DNA of 12,876 nt from Chloroflexota bacterium (GTDB lineage: Bacteria > Chloroflexota > UBA6077), in NCBI GenBank assembly GCA_021788565.1, contig JAJYKO010000060.1:1-12876 (forward strand), written 5' to 3'. The translations under genes and the position numbers were made by a program. Positions 1 through 6,243 of the stretch are shown in pieces (within the stretch, counting starts at the first letter, position 1; every line of letters begins with the position of its first letter). Under the pieces are notes generated by a model. That model did not search any database and was not told the DNA's origin. It was given only the letters and a program-made list of their open reading frames with translations.

Positions 1-241
1 GAGCTGGGGACCTCGCCAGCCGGCTCCAGACCAGCCGATCGAGCCGCTCTCCGAGCGAGAGATCCAGGTGCTTCGTCTCATCGCCCATGGCTACACCACG
101 GCCGAAATAGCCGGCGAGATGTTCATAAGCGTGCGCACGGTCGAGGCCCACAAGACCAGGCTGATGGAAAAGCTGGGCGTCCGCGGGCGCAGGGCTCTGG
201 TCCAGTTCGCGCGCCAGCACGGTCTTCTCGCCGAAGAGTGA
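1..241 (+). CDS. NarL/LuxR-type response regulator, C-terminal end (5' partial)
   Basis: Only the last 79 codons are in the window; the frame runs from base 2 to the TGA at 239-241. They form a complete LuxR-type helix-turn-helix: the start LSEREIQVLRLIAHG, then the helices around TTAEIAGEMFIS, then the recognition stretch VRTVEAHKTRLMEKLGV, and a tail ending LVQFARQHGLLAEE. This layout, with the HTH at the extreme C terminus, is that of NarL/FixJ response regulators, whose N-terminal receiver domain would lie left of the window. The protein should bind DNA as a dimer when phosphorylated. It reads toward the molybdoenzyme operon 460 bp downstream. TtrR, the regulator beside the Salmonella tetrathionate reductase genes, is of the same broad family, so control of the operon is plausible but inferred. 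A LuxR protein without a receiver domain cannot be excluded. Confidence 0.88.
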   Translation, partial: SWGPRQPAPDQPIEPLSEREIQVLRLIAHGYTTAEIAGEMFISVRTVEAHKTRLMEKLGVRGRRALVQFARQHGLLAEE

Positions 242-263
242 CGCAAGGCAGAAAGAGGTCATT

Positions 264-331
264 CGTCATGCCCGCGAAAGCGGGCACCCAGTAGCCAAGC
301 CCGGGGCCTGGATTCCCGCATGCGCGGGAAT
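264..331. repeat. REP-like palindromic intergenic repeat, copy A
   Basis: Two small hairpins face each other. The first has arms GCCCGC/GCGGGC (270-275/280-285) closing a GAAA loop. The second has perfect 8-bp arms ATTCCCGC/GCGGGAAT (312-319/324-331) around a 4-base loop. The flanking words GTCATGCCCGCG and TGGATTCCCGC are the halves of a very common type of bacterial intergenic repeat. It lies just after the regulator stop codon and could help end that transcript. Confidence 0.75.
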
Positions 332-390
332 TGCCCATGCCCCTTTGGGGCACCAACCGTGAATGAAAGCGGGATAGTCTCCCTCAACCC

Positions 391-460
391 GTCATGCCCG
401 CGGAAGCGGGCATCCATGGCACCAGCGACTAGCCTGGATCCCCGCCTTCGCGGGGATGAC
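391..460. repeat. REP-like palindromic intergenic repeat, copy B
   Basis: This is a second and better-preserved copy of the element at 264-331. The left hairpin has perfect 8-bp arms ATGCCCGC/GCGGGCAT (394-401/406-413) with a GGAA loop. The right hairpin has arms ATCCCCGC/GCGGGGAT (438-445/450-457). The element starts with GTCATGCC and ends with GGATGAC, so the two ends are inverted copies of each other. It has no coding sign of its own, although spurious long frames run through it because it is GC-rich. Confidence 0.8.
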
Positions 461-470
461 GAGGAGTGGC

Positions 471-494
471 ACTCCCTCTTTCAGAGGAATGACG
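471..494. repeat. Degenerate half-unit of the same repeat family
   Basis: The stem CCTCT-TTC-AGAGG (475-479/483-487) followed by AATGACGGG has the position and outer words of a half-unit of copies A and B. The GC arms CCCGC/GCGGG are replaced by a different but still fully pairing stem. Assignment to the family is an inference from the shared GAATGAC edge and the similar hairpin size. Confidence 0.4.
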
Positions 495-701
495 GGTCCC
501 GCGCGGGCTGCGGGAAATCCGCATTCCACCACGCGTCCTTCGGCGGGCTCTCCGCAATACCACGTCTTAAGTGCACGGGGTTCTACTCTCCCCCCATTAG
601 TGTCTTTCGGGTCAAAATCCCCCTGTGCCCCAGGGTCGACGCCCGGGGTTCCTTCGCTGTTTGTGCTGAGTTCCAAACTGGCTACAGGGAGGTGGCGATC
701 T
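495..701 (+). other. Gene-free leader ahead of the reductase operon
   Basis: I see no convincing gene here; the long overlapping frames are by-products of high GC. The stretch probably holds the operon promoter and 5' leader. It has G- and C-runs that can pair over a distance (GCACGGGG near 573-580 with CCCCCTGTGC near 619-628) and a local CCCCAGGG/CCCGGGG pair near 627-648. I could not identify a -35/-10 pair that leaves room for the ribosome binding site. I recognise no riboswitch class. Confidence 0.35.
686..695 (+). promoter_or_regulatory. Ribosome binding site that decides the start at 702
   Basis: AGGGAGGTGG lies with its GGAGG core (688-692) nine bases before ATG 702. The frame is open far upstream (to about 456), but the upstream ATG codons lie inside the repeat region and lack such a site. 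Starting at 702 also puts the twin-arginine signal at residues 23-24. Confidence 0.7.
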
Positions 702-1628
702 ATGACCAAAGACAATTCCCCAGCGCCCGCCCCGGCTTCTGGAGAACAGGCGCCGCCCGATGGCGAGCGGCGTGGCTTCCTCAAGTGGCTCGGCCTCGCC
801 GCCGCGGTCGCCGTTGGCACCGCCGGAAGAGCTGCCGTCACCGAGGCGGCCAGCTCGCAGCAGACGCCAACCAATCAAAGCCCGGGCGCCAGCATCACGA
901 TCCCGTCTGCTCCCGGTTCGTCTCCGGACAGGGAGAACATCCTCCTGCGCATGCAGGCCGACCTTAAGCGAGCCCTCGCGAAGCCCCTAGACCAGCGCAA
1001 ATGGGTCATGGTGATCGACCAGCGCAAGTGTGTGGGCTGCTCCTCCTGCACCGTCGCTTGCAAGGCGGAGAACCAGCTCCCACCCGGTGTCGTCTACCGG
1101 CCCGTCATTGAGGAAGAGATCGGTACGTACCCGAACGTCTCCCGCCGCTTCACTCCGCGACCCTGCATGCAGTGCGAGAACCCGCCATGCACACAGGTAT
1201 GTCCCGTGGGGGCAACCTTCAAGCGACCCGACGGCATCATTCAGATCAACTACGACGTCTGCATCGGCTGCCGGTACTGCATCAACGCCTGCCCGTACTC
1301 GGCGCGCACCTTCGACTCCGGCTTCTACTACACCAAGAACACGCCTGCTGAGCAGCCCTACGAGGAGCAGGCGAACTTCGAGTACGGGAAGCGGTGGGCC
1401 AGGGCCAACGGTTCGCCCATCGGCAACGCCCGCAAGTGCACCTTCTGCGTTCACCGGCTGGACGCCGGAATGCTACCGGCCTGCACCACCACCTGCATCG
1501 GAGGCGCCACGTACTTCGGCGACGCCAACCTACCCGACAGCCTTGTGTCGGAGCTGATAGCCTCGCCGAACGTGATGCGGCTCAAGGAAGAGCTCGGCAC
1601 CAGTCCGAGAGTCTACTATCTCGTCTAG
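702..1628 (+). CDS. ttrB: Four-cluster [4Fe-4S] electron-transfer subunit, TtrB/DmsB/PsrB type
   Basis: This 308-residue protein is the electron-transfer subunit of a membrane-bound molybdoenzyme, carrying electrons from the NrfD-like anchor to the catalytic subunit. It begins with a twin-arginine signal ([10 protein letters not shown] at 22-31, then an Ala-rich hydrophobic stretch), so it is exported folded. Sixteen cysteines form four ferredoxin-type groups: C110/113/116/120 ([11 protein letters not shown]), C155/158/163/167 ([14 protein letters not shown]), C187/190/193/197 ([12 protein letters not shown]) and C246/249/261/265. In this family the groups pair across the two halves to bind four [4Fe-4S] clusters, and all ligands are present. 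The end TSPRVYYLV is typical of the family. It is the first gene of the operon, 10 bp before the anchor gene. The class is certain; the ttrB label rests on gene order and on the TtrA-like partner, and SrdB would fit equally well. Confidence 0.9.
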   Translation: MTKDNSPAPAPASGEQAPPDGERRGFLKWLGLAAAVAVGTAGRAAVTEAASSQQTPTNQSPGASITIPSAPGSSPDRENILLRMQADLKRALAKPLDQRKWVMVIDQRKCVGCSSCTVACKAENQLPPGVVYRPVIEEEIGTYPNVSRRFTPRPCMQCENPPCTQVCPVGATFKRPDGIIQINYDVCIGCRYCINACPYSARTFDSGFYYTKNTPAEQPYEEQANFEYGKRWARANGSPIGNARKCTFCVHRLDAGMLPACTTTCIGGATYFGDANLPDSLVSELIASPNVMRLKEELGTSPRVYYLV

Positions 1629-1633
1629 GAGGG
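1627..1633 (+). promoter_or_regulatory. Ribosome binding site that decides the start at 1639
   Basis: AGGAGGG overlaps the stop codon of the iron-sulfur gene (TAG at 1626-1628) and ends five bases before ATG 1639. An in-frame GTG at 1633 falls inside this site and is therefore rejected as the start. Confidence 0.75.
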
Positions 1634-1638
1634 TGAAG

Positions 1639-2910
1639 ATGTCAGCAATCTCAGCAACTCGCCAGAGCGCTGTGCGCTGGTGGCAGGTGGTCCTCGCCCT
1701 CGTGTGGGCGGTGGCCTTCGTCGCCGGGCTGTACGGCCTCTTCCAAAGGCTCACTCTGGGCCACACAATAGCCGCCTACGGCAGCTACATGCCGTGGGGG
1801 CTGTGGGTGGCGATGTACATCTACTTCATCGGCCTGTCGGCCGGCGCCTTCCTTCTCTCATCGCTGATCTACGTCGGCGGTATCAGAAAACTCGAGCGAA
1901 TCGGCAAACTGGCCCTCTTCACGGCGTTCATAACCCTGGTGACGGCGCTGCTCACCATCTGGCTGGACCTCGGTCACCAGGAGAGGTTCTGGGAGGTGTA
2001 CGCCCATCCCAATCCCCTCTCCATGATGGCCTGGATGGTATGGCTGTACACCGCCTACTTCATCCTGATCATCGTAGAAATGTGGTTCGCTTTGCGGCCA
2101 GACCTGGTGGCATGGAGAAGCCGCCAGGGTTTCTCCGGCGCCCTGGCGAGGTTCCTTTCGCTGGGTAATACCGATACGTCGGCAGCCGGTCGCGCCCACG
2201 ACCAGAAGGTGTTGAAGGTAGTTGGAACACTGGGCGTCCCGCTCGCCATTGCTTTCCATGGTGGAGTCGGGTCCCTGTTCGGCGTGCTCGGGGCGCGTCC
2301 GTACTGGAACTCGCCTCTCTATCCGATCCTGTTCCTGGTGTCTGCCCTCGCTTCTGGTGGGGCGCTCCTCGCGTTCGTCGTCGCGGTTCTGTGGCCAGAC
2401 CGCCGCTCCACCGATTTCAAGGAAATGGTGACCCTGCTGGGCCGAATCGTCCTAGCGCTTCTCGCGCTCGACCTACTGTTCGAGTGGGCTGAGATCTCCA
2501 TCAACCTGTACGCCTCGATCCCGGCGACGGCTGGAGCGTACCGGGAGATGCTTTTCGGCCCCACCTGGTGGACATTCTGGCTGGTGCACCTGGCCATTGG
2601 CTCACTGATCCCAATTCTCCTGCTGGTCTTCCGGCCCCGCTCCGTAGGAGCTGTGGGACTCGCCAGCCTACTGATGGCCGTCACCTTCATCGCGGTGCGC
2701 ATGGACATCGTCGTGCCAGGCCAGGCGGTCCCCGAAATTCGCGGGCTCGAAACGGCCTATCAGGAGACGGGACTCTCCTTCCACTACGTACCCAGCAGCA
2801 CGGAGTGGCTGGTCGGGCTCTTCGTGGTGAGCTTCGCCATCCTCCTGTTTACGATCGGCTACAAGAATCTGCCACTGGTTACAAACAACGACGCGGAGGC
2901 GCGGAGATGA
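1639..2910 (+). CDS. NrfD/PsrC-family membrane anchor, quinol-oxidising subunit
   Basis: This 423-residue, strongly hydrophobic protein has about ten predicted membrane segments. I place them near residues 16-36, 49-79, 90-110, 128-152, 197-217, 224-248, 265-285, 310-332, 336-358 and 390-410. The second carries the family hallmark PWGLWVAMYIYFIGLSAGA, with the conserved small and aromatic residues of NrfD, PsrC and HybB. The stretch AFHGGVGSLFGVLGARPYW is typical of the longer DsrP/HybB-like members. Such proteins bind quinone in the membrane and pass its electrons to the iron-sulfur partner; they bind no heme. It is longer than Salmonella TtrC (about 340 residues) and closer to the ten-helix branch. 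Its TGA overlaps the ATG of the catalytic gene (ATGA at 2907-2910), which indicates translational coupling. The family is certain; the direction of electron flow is assumed from homologues. Confidence 0.9.
   Translation: MSAISATRQSAVRWWQVVLALVWAVAFVAGLYGLFQRLTLGHTIAAYGSYMPWGLWVAMYIYFIGLSAGAFLLSSLIYVGGIRKLERIGKLALFTAFITLVTALLTIWLDLGHQERFWEVYAHPNPLSMMAWMVWLYTAYFILIIVEMWFALRPDLVAWRSRQGFSGALARFLSLGNTDTSAAGRAHDQKVLKVVGTLGVPLAIAFHGGVGSLFGVLGARPYWNSPLYPILFLVSALASGGALLAFVVAVLWPDRRSTDFKEMVTLLGRIVLALLALDLLFEWAEISINLYASIPATAGAYREMLFGPTWWTFWLVHLAIGSLIPILLLVFRPRSVGAVGLASLLMAVTFIAVRMDIVVPGQAVPEIRGLETAYQETGLSFHYVPSSTEWLVGLFVVSFAILLFTIGYKNLPLVTNNDAEARR
2895..2899 (+). promoter_or_regulatory. Ribosome binding site that decides the start at 2907
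   Basis: GGAGG inside the end of the anchor gene lies seven bases before ATG 2907. The reading frame is open back to 2568, but that extension overlaps the anchor gene and would bury the Tat signal more than 110 residues into the protein. ATG 2907 is therefore the start. Confidence 0.75.
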
Positions 2911-5900
2911 GCGAACAGAAGAAGCCGCTGAACGTGCAAATCAGCAGGCGCGACCTGCTTAAGACAGGGGTATTCCTGGGTGGGTCCGCCCTCATGGCAG
3001 GCGTGCTGCCCGAGGCAATCGCGCTGGCTCAGACCGGGCAGGTGAATGCCGACGAAGCGTACACGCTGTCCAAGCCCGAGAGCGTCCTGTACGGCGTCTG
3101 CCTCCAGTGCAACACCCAGTGTACTATCAAAGCGAAGAGCCTGAACGGTGTTCTGGTCAAGGTCGACGGCAACCCCTACAGCCCGTTCAACATGTCCCCA
3201 GCCATCGACTACGCGACACCGCCGGACCAGGCTGCCACCGTCGATGGGAAGCTTTGCACGAAGGGGCAGTCCGGCGTCCAGTCCTACTGGGATCCATATC
3301 GCATCCGGAAGGTGCTCAAGCGGACCGGACCGCGCGGGTCCAACCAGTGGAAGTCCATACCATTCGACCAGGCGATCAACGAGATCGTCAACGGCGGCAA
3401 GCTGTTCGGCGACATCGGGGAGAACAGGGACGTCACAGGTCTCAAGGACGTCATAGTACTCAAGGACGCGAAGGTCGGGGCGTCGATGGCGACGGACGTC
3501 GCGTCGATCCAGGCAGGGAAAATGTCGGTGGCGGATTTCAAACAGAAGTACGCCGATCAGCTCAACCTCCTGATCGATCCGGACCATCCCGATCTCGGTC
3601 CGAAGAACAATCAGTTCGTGTTCCAGGCAGGACGCATCGAGCCCGGCCGAGACAGTTTCGCCCAGCGCTTCACCAACGGCGCACTCGGCTCGGTAAACTG
3701 GTACAACCACACGTCCATCTGCGAGTTGAGCCACCACATCGCCTTCAACTACGCCACGGCCCAGTACTCACAGGGCAAGTGGGCCACCGGCCCCGCGCAC
3801 CTCAAGCCGAACTACAGCGAATCCGAATTCGTGATCTTCTGGGGGACCGGCGCCTTCGAGGGCAACTTCGGACCAACGGCGATAAGTCAGCAGGTCACGG
3901 ACTCCCTGACGCAGCGGAACTTCCACTTTGCCGTGGTCGACCCCCGGCTCTCAAAGACCGCGGCCAAGGCCTGGAAGTGGCTGCCGGTGCAGCCCGGCGG
4001 CGATCTGCCTCTGGCGCTGGCGATGATACGCTGGATCTTCGAGAACAAGCGCTACAACGAGGGCTTCCTGGTCAACGCAACCCAGGCAGCCGCGACAGCG
4101 GCGGGACAGAAGAGCTGGAGCACCGCCGGCTGGCTCGTCAAGGTCGGGGCCGATGGCAAGCCGGGCGCGTACATGCGGGCCAGTGATGCCGGCCTGTCTG
4201 CCCCCGCTGGGCAAAGCGCCAGCGATCTCTTCGTCGCCCTGGTGGGTGGTAACCCCACGGCCTTCGACCCATACGGCAAGGAAGCGGTGAAGGCCGATCT
4301 CCTGGTAGATGCCACCGTGAACGGAATACACGTCAAGAGCGCGCTAAAACTCTTGCAGGAAGAGTCAGAGGCCAAGAGCACCGCGGACTGGGCCGCTCTG
4401 GCGGGGGTCGATCCGGCCCTGATCACGGCGGTGGCCCAGGAGTTCACCAGCCACGGCCCGCGTGCGGGGATCGATTTTTACCGAGGCGCCGTCAAGCACT
4501 GGAACGGCTACTACACCGCCCAGGCGCTCATCGCGCTTAACCTGCTGATAGGCAATCCCGACTGGAAGGGCGGTTTCTCCGTGGGCGGCGGTGCCTGGAA
4601 CGCGATGGGCGGCACCAAGACCCAACCGTTCAACCTGGCGGCGTTCCCGAACAAGCGTGCCTCGTTCGGCATCAAGCTGACCCGCGAGGGATCGTCCTAC
4701 GACCACTCCACGCTGTTCGCGGGCTACCCCGCAAAGCGGCCGTGGTTCCCCTTCACCAGCAACGTCTATCAGGAGGTGCTGCCGGCTGCCCAGGCCGCCT
4801 ACCCTTATCCGATCAAGGCGCTGTGGCTCCATATGGGCAACCCGGGCCTCCTCGCACCGGCCAACCAGACACAGGTTGAGGTCCTGCGCGATACCAACGC
4901 GATCCCGTTGCTGATCGCCGACGATATCGTCCTTGGAGACAGCTCGCTCTATGCGGACTACATCTTCCCGGACGTGAGCTACATGGAACGCTGGGCCTTC
5001 CTGGGGGCACCCCCGTCGGTGATCACCAAGACCTCGGAGATCCGGCAGCCGGTGGCCCCGCCTATCCCGGAGACCGTCACGGTGGCAGGAGAGGCGATGC
5101 CGACCGGCATGGAGGCGATGATGATCGCCTTCGCGACGGCACTCGGGGCCCCCGGCTTCGGAAAGAACGCGTTTGGGACTGGCGTCGATCTGAAGCGTCC
5201 GGAGGACTTCTACCTCAAGGCTGTCGCCAACGTCGCCGCCGGCGACAGCGCGAACGACGCCGTGCCCGATGCCAACGACGCGGAGATGGCTATATTCGGC
5301 AACGCGCGCAAGCATCTTCCACCGGAAGTCTACGACGCCACCAAATGGCAAAGTGCCGTGGGCACCGGCATGTGGAAGAAGGTCGTCTATGTCCTGAACC
5401 GCGGGGGACGCTTCGAGGACTTTGACAAAGCCTACAACGGACTCTACCTGGCCCACACGTTCGGCAAGTTGTGGGACATATACGTCGAGCCGGTTGGAAC
5501 GGCGAAGGACAGCATCACCGGAGCGTTCACCTGGGGCGTCCCGCACTACACTCCCCCGTCCTTCAGCGATGGCTCGCCGATCCAGCAGGATGGCTACACA
5601 TTCCATCTAAGCTCCTTCAAAGAGATATTCGGGGCAAAGCGCACGGTATCGAACTACTGGTCGCAGCTAGCCCTCCTGCCCGAGAACTTCGTCCTCATGA
5701 ACGCGGCCGACGGGAAAGGCCTCGGTCTGAGCGAGGGAGACGTGGTTAAGTTGGTTTCAGCGTCCAATCCGGATGCGGTCACCGACCTGGGACCCCTTGG
5801 CAAGAAACCGATCGAGGGGAAGGTGCATATGCTGGAAGGGCTGCGGCCGGGCACGGTGACCGTCTCCCTGTCGTATGGTCACTGGGGCTACGGCGCGGCA

Positions 5901-6071
5901 GACGCGGTCGTCGACGGCGTCACGGTGCCGGGCGATACCAGGCGGGCAACCGGCCTGAGCGGAAACTCGGCACTTCTGCTCGACAAGGTGATGAAGACGA
6001 CGCCGGTGACCGACCCCATCGGGGGAAGTGCCTCGTTCTTCGATACCCTGGTCAAGGTAGTCAAGGTGTAG
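2907..6071 (+). CDS. ttrA: Molybdopterin oxidoreductase catalytic subunit, TtrA/SrdA type
   Basis: This 1054-residue protein is the Mo-bis-PGD catalytic subunit of an exported respiratory reductase. A Tat signal comes first (SRRDLLKTG at 13-21). Next is the family's [4Fe-4S] site, C65-x2-C68-x3-C72 (CLQCNTQC), with C117 in LCTKGQSG. Cys272 in NHTSICELSHH is the probable Mo ligand. Downstream features recall Salmonella TtrA as I remember it: GPKNNQF followed by GRDSFAQRF; RYNEGFL with QKSWS; PGFGKNAFG with RPEDFYLKAVANVA; and NRGGRFEDF. The C-terminal part (from about residue 900) is the usual molybdopterin-dinucleotide-binding fold. Length fits TtrA (about 1020) and SrdA. It is third in a B-C-A operon, as in ttrBCA and srdBCA. 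It is not nitrate-reductase-like (Asp ligand) or DMSO-reductase-like (Ser ligand). The substrate is unknown, and the symbol names the nearest recognised family, not a proven reaction. Confidence 0.9.
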   Translation: MSEQKKPLNVQISRRDLLKTGVFLGGSALMAGVLPEAIALAQTGQVNADEAYTLSKPESVLYGVCLQCNTQCTIKAKSLNGVLVKVDGNPYSPFNMSPAIDYATPPDQAATVDGKLCTKGQSGVQSYWDPYRIRKVLKRTGPRGSNQWKSIPFDQAINEIVNGGKLFGDIGENRDVTGLKDVIVLKDAKVGASMATDVASIQAGKMSVADFKQKYADQLNLLIDPDHPDLGPKNNQFVFQAGRIEPGRDSFAQRFTNGALGSVNWYNHTSICELSHHIAFNYATAQYSQGKWATGPAHLKPNYSESEFVIFWGTGAFEGNFGPTAISQQVTDSLTQRNFHFAVVDPRLSKTAAKAWKWLPVQPGGDLPLALAMIRWIFENKRYNEGFLVNATQAAATAAGQKSWSTAGWLVKVGADGKPGAYMRASDAGLSAPAGQSASDLFVALVGGNPTAFDPYGKEAVKADLLVDATVNGIHVKSALKLLQEESEAKSTADWAALAGVDPALITAVAQEFTSHGPRAGIDFYRGAVKHWNGYYTAQALIALNLLIGNPDWKGGFSVGGGAWNAMGGTKTQPFNLAAFPNKRASFGIKLTREGSSYDHSTLFAGYPAKRPWFPFTSNVYQEVLPAAQAAYPYPIKALWLHMGNPGLLAPANQTQVEVLRDTNAIPLLIADDIVLGDSSLYADYIFPDVSYMERWAFLGAPPSVITKTSEIRQPVAPPIPETVTVAGEAMPTGMEAMMIAFATALGAPGFGKNAFGTGVDLKRPEDFYLKAVANVAAGDSANDAVPDANDAEMAIFGNARKHLPPEVYDATKWQSAVGTGMWKKVVYVLNRGGRFEDFDKAYNGLYLAHTFGKLWDIYVEPVGTAKDSITGAFTWGVPHYTPPSFSDGSPIQQDGYTFHLSSFKEIFGAKRTVSNYWSQLALLPENFVLMNAADGKGLGLSEGDVVKLVSASNPDAVTDLGPLGKKPIEGKVHMLEGLRPGTVTVSLSYGHWGYGAADAVVDGVTVPGDTRRATGLSGNSALLLDKVMKTTPVTDPIGGSASFFDTLVKVVKV

Positions 6072-6103
6072 CAGGCCGGCGCTCAAAGAAGACTAGGAAC
6101 AGT

Positions 6104-6213
6104 CCCAGACCTCCGAGGTCTTCGAGACCTCGGAGGTCTCGTCCCGCGGGGTCTCGGAAGATCGAGCCCAGACCTCAAGGGTCTTCGAGACCCCGGAGGT
6201 CTCGTCCCGTGGG
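6104..6213. repeat. Tandem hairpin repeat, two 47-bp units 63 bp apart
   Basis: Unit 1 (6104-6150) and unit 2 (6167-6213) match at 42 of 47 positions, both beginning CCCAGACCTC and ending CTCGTCCCGYGGG. Each can fold into a long hairpin. Unit 1 has perfect arms and unit 2 slightly mismatched ones. A related sequence lies at 9757-9834, so this is a dispersed family. It fills most of the 172-bp gap between the reductase operon and the lipoprotein gene. Confidence 0.85.
6107..6139 (+). terminator. Perfect 15-bp hairpin after the reductase operon
   Basis: The arms 6107-6121 (AGACCTCCGAGGTCT) and 6125-6139 are exact reverse complements around a three-base TCG loop, 36 bases after the ttrA-like stop. 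There is no T-run after it, so it is not a classic intrinsic terminator. It may block or pause transcription, or protect the 3' end of the operon mRNA. Confidence 0.5.
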
Positions 6214-6243
6214 TTTGATCGCCGCCTTGTTTGGGAGGTCGAT

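Noticed and set aside
264..494. CRISPR array
   Set aside because: The repeats are inverted hairpin pairs with unequal spacing, not direct repeats with uniform spacers, and no cas genes are seen.
661..688. Promoter TTGTGC with TACAGG before the iron-sulfur gene
   Set aside because: Transcription would start inside or after the ribosome binding site; the match is also weak.
456..701. N-terminal extension of the iron-sulfur protein to an ATG at 456
   Set aside because: It runs through the repeat element, has no ribosome binding site, and would bury the Tat signal; ATG 702 has a good site.
392..874. Minus-strand frame of 160 codons opposite the leader
   Set aside because: Reads through the repeats and the start of the iron-sulfur gene; contains the peptide VIPAKAGIQ, a known by-product of this repeat type.
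320..967. Long plus-strand frame of 215 codons across the leader and the iron-sulfur gene
   Set aside because: Overlaps the repeats and the real gene in another frame; composition is a GC by-product and the start lies in a palindrome.
2568..2906. 113-codon N-terminal extension of the catalytic subunit
   Set aside because: Overlaps the anchor gene in another frame; GGAGG before ATG 2907 and the Tat signal fix the start.
4365..5606. Minus-strand frame of 413 codons
   Set aside because: Lies wholly opposite the catalytic subunit gene, is rich in Arg/His/Gly as antisense of GC-rich genes, and has no recognisable domain.
6104..6213. CRISPR array or attachment site
   Set aside because: Only two units with a 16-bp gap, each a long palindrome; no integrase gene nearby.
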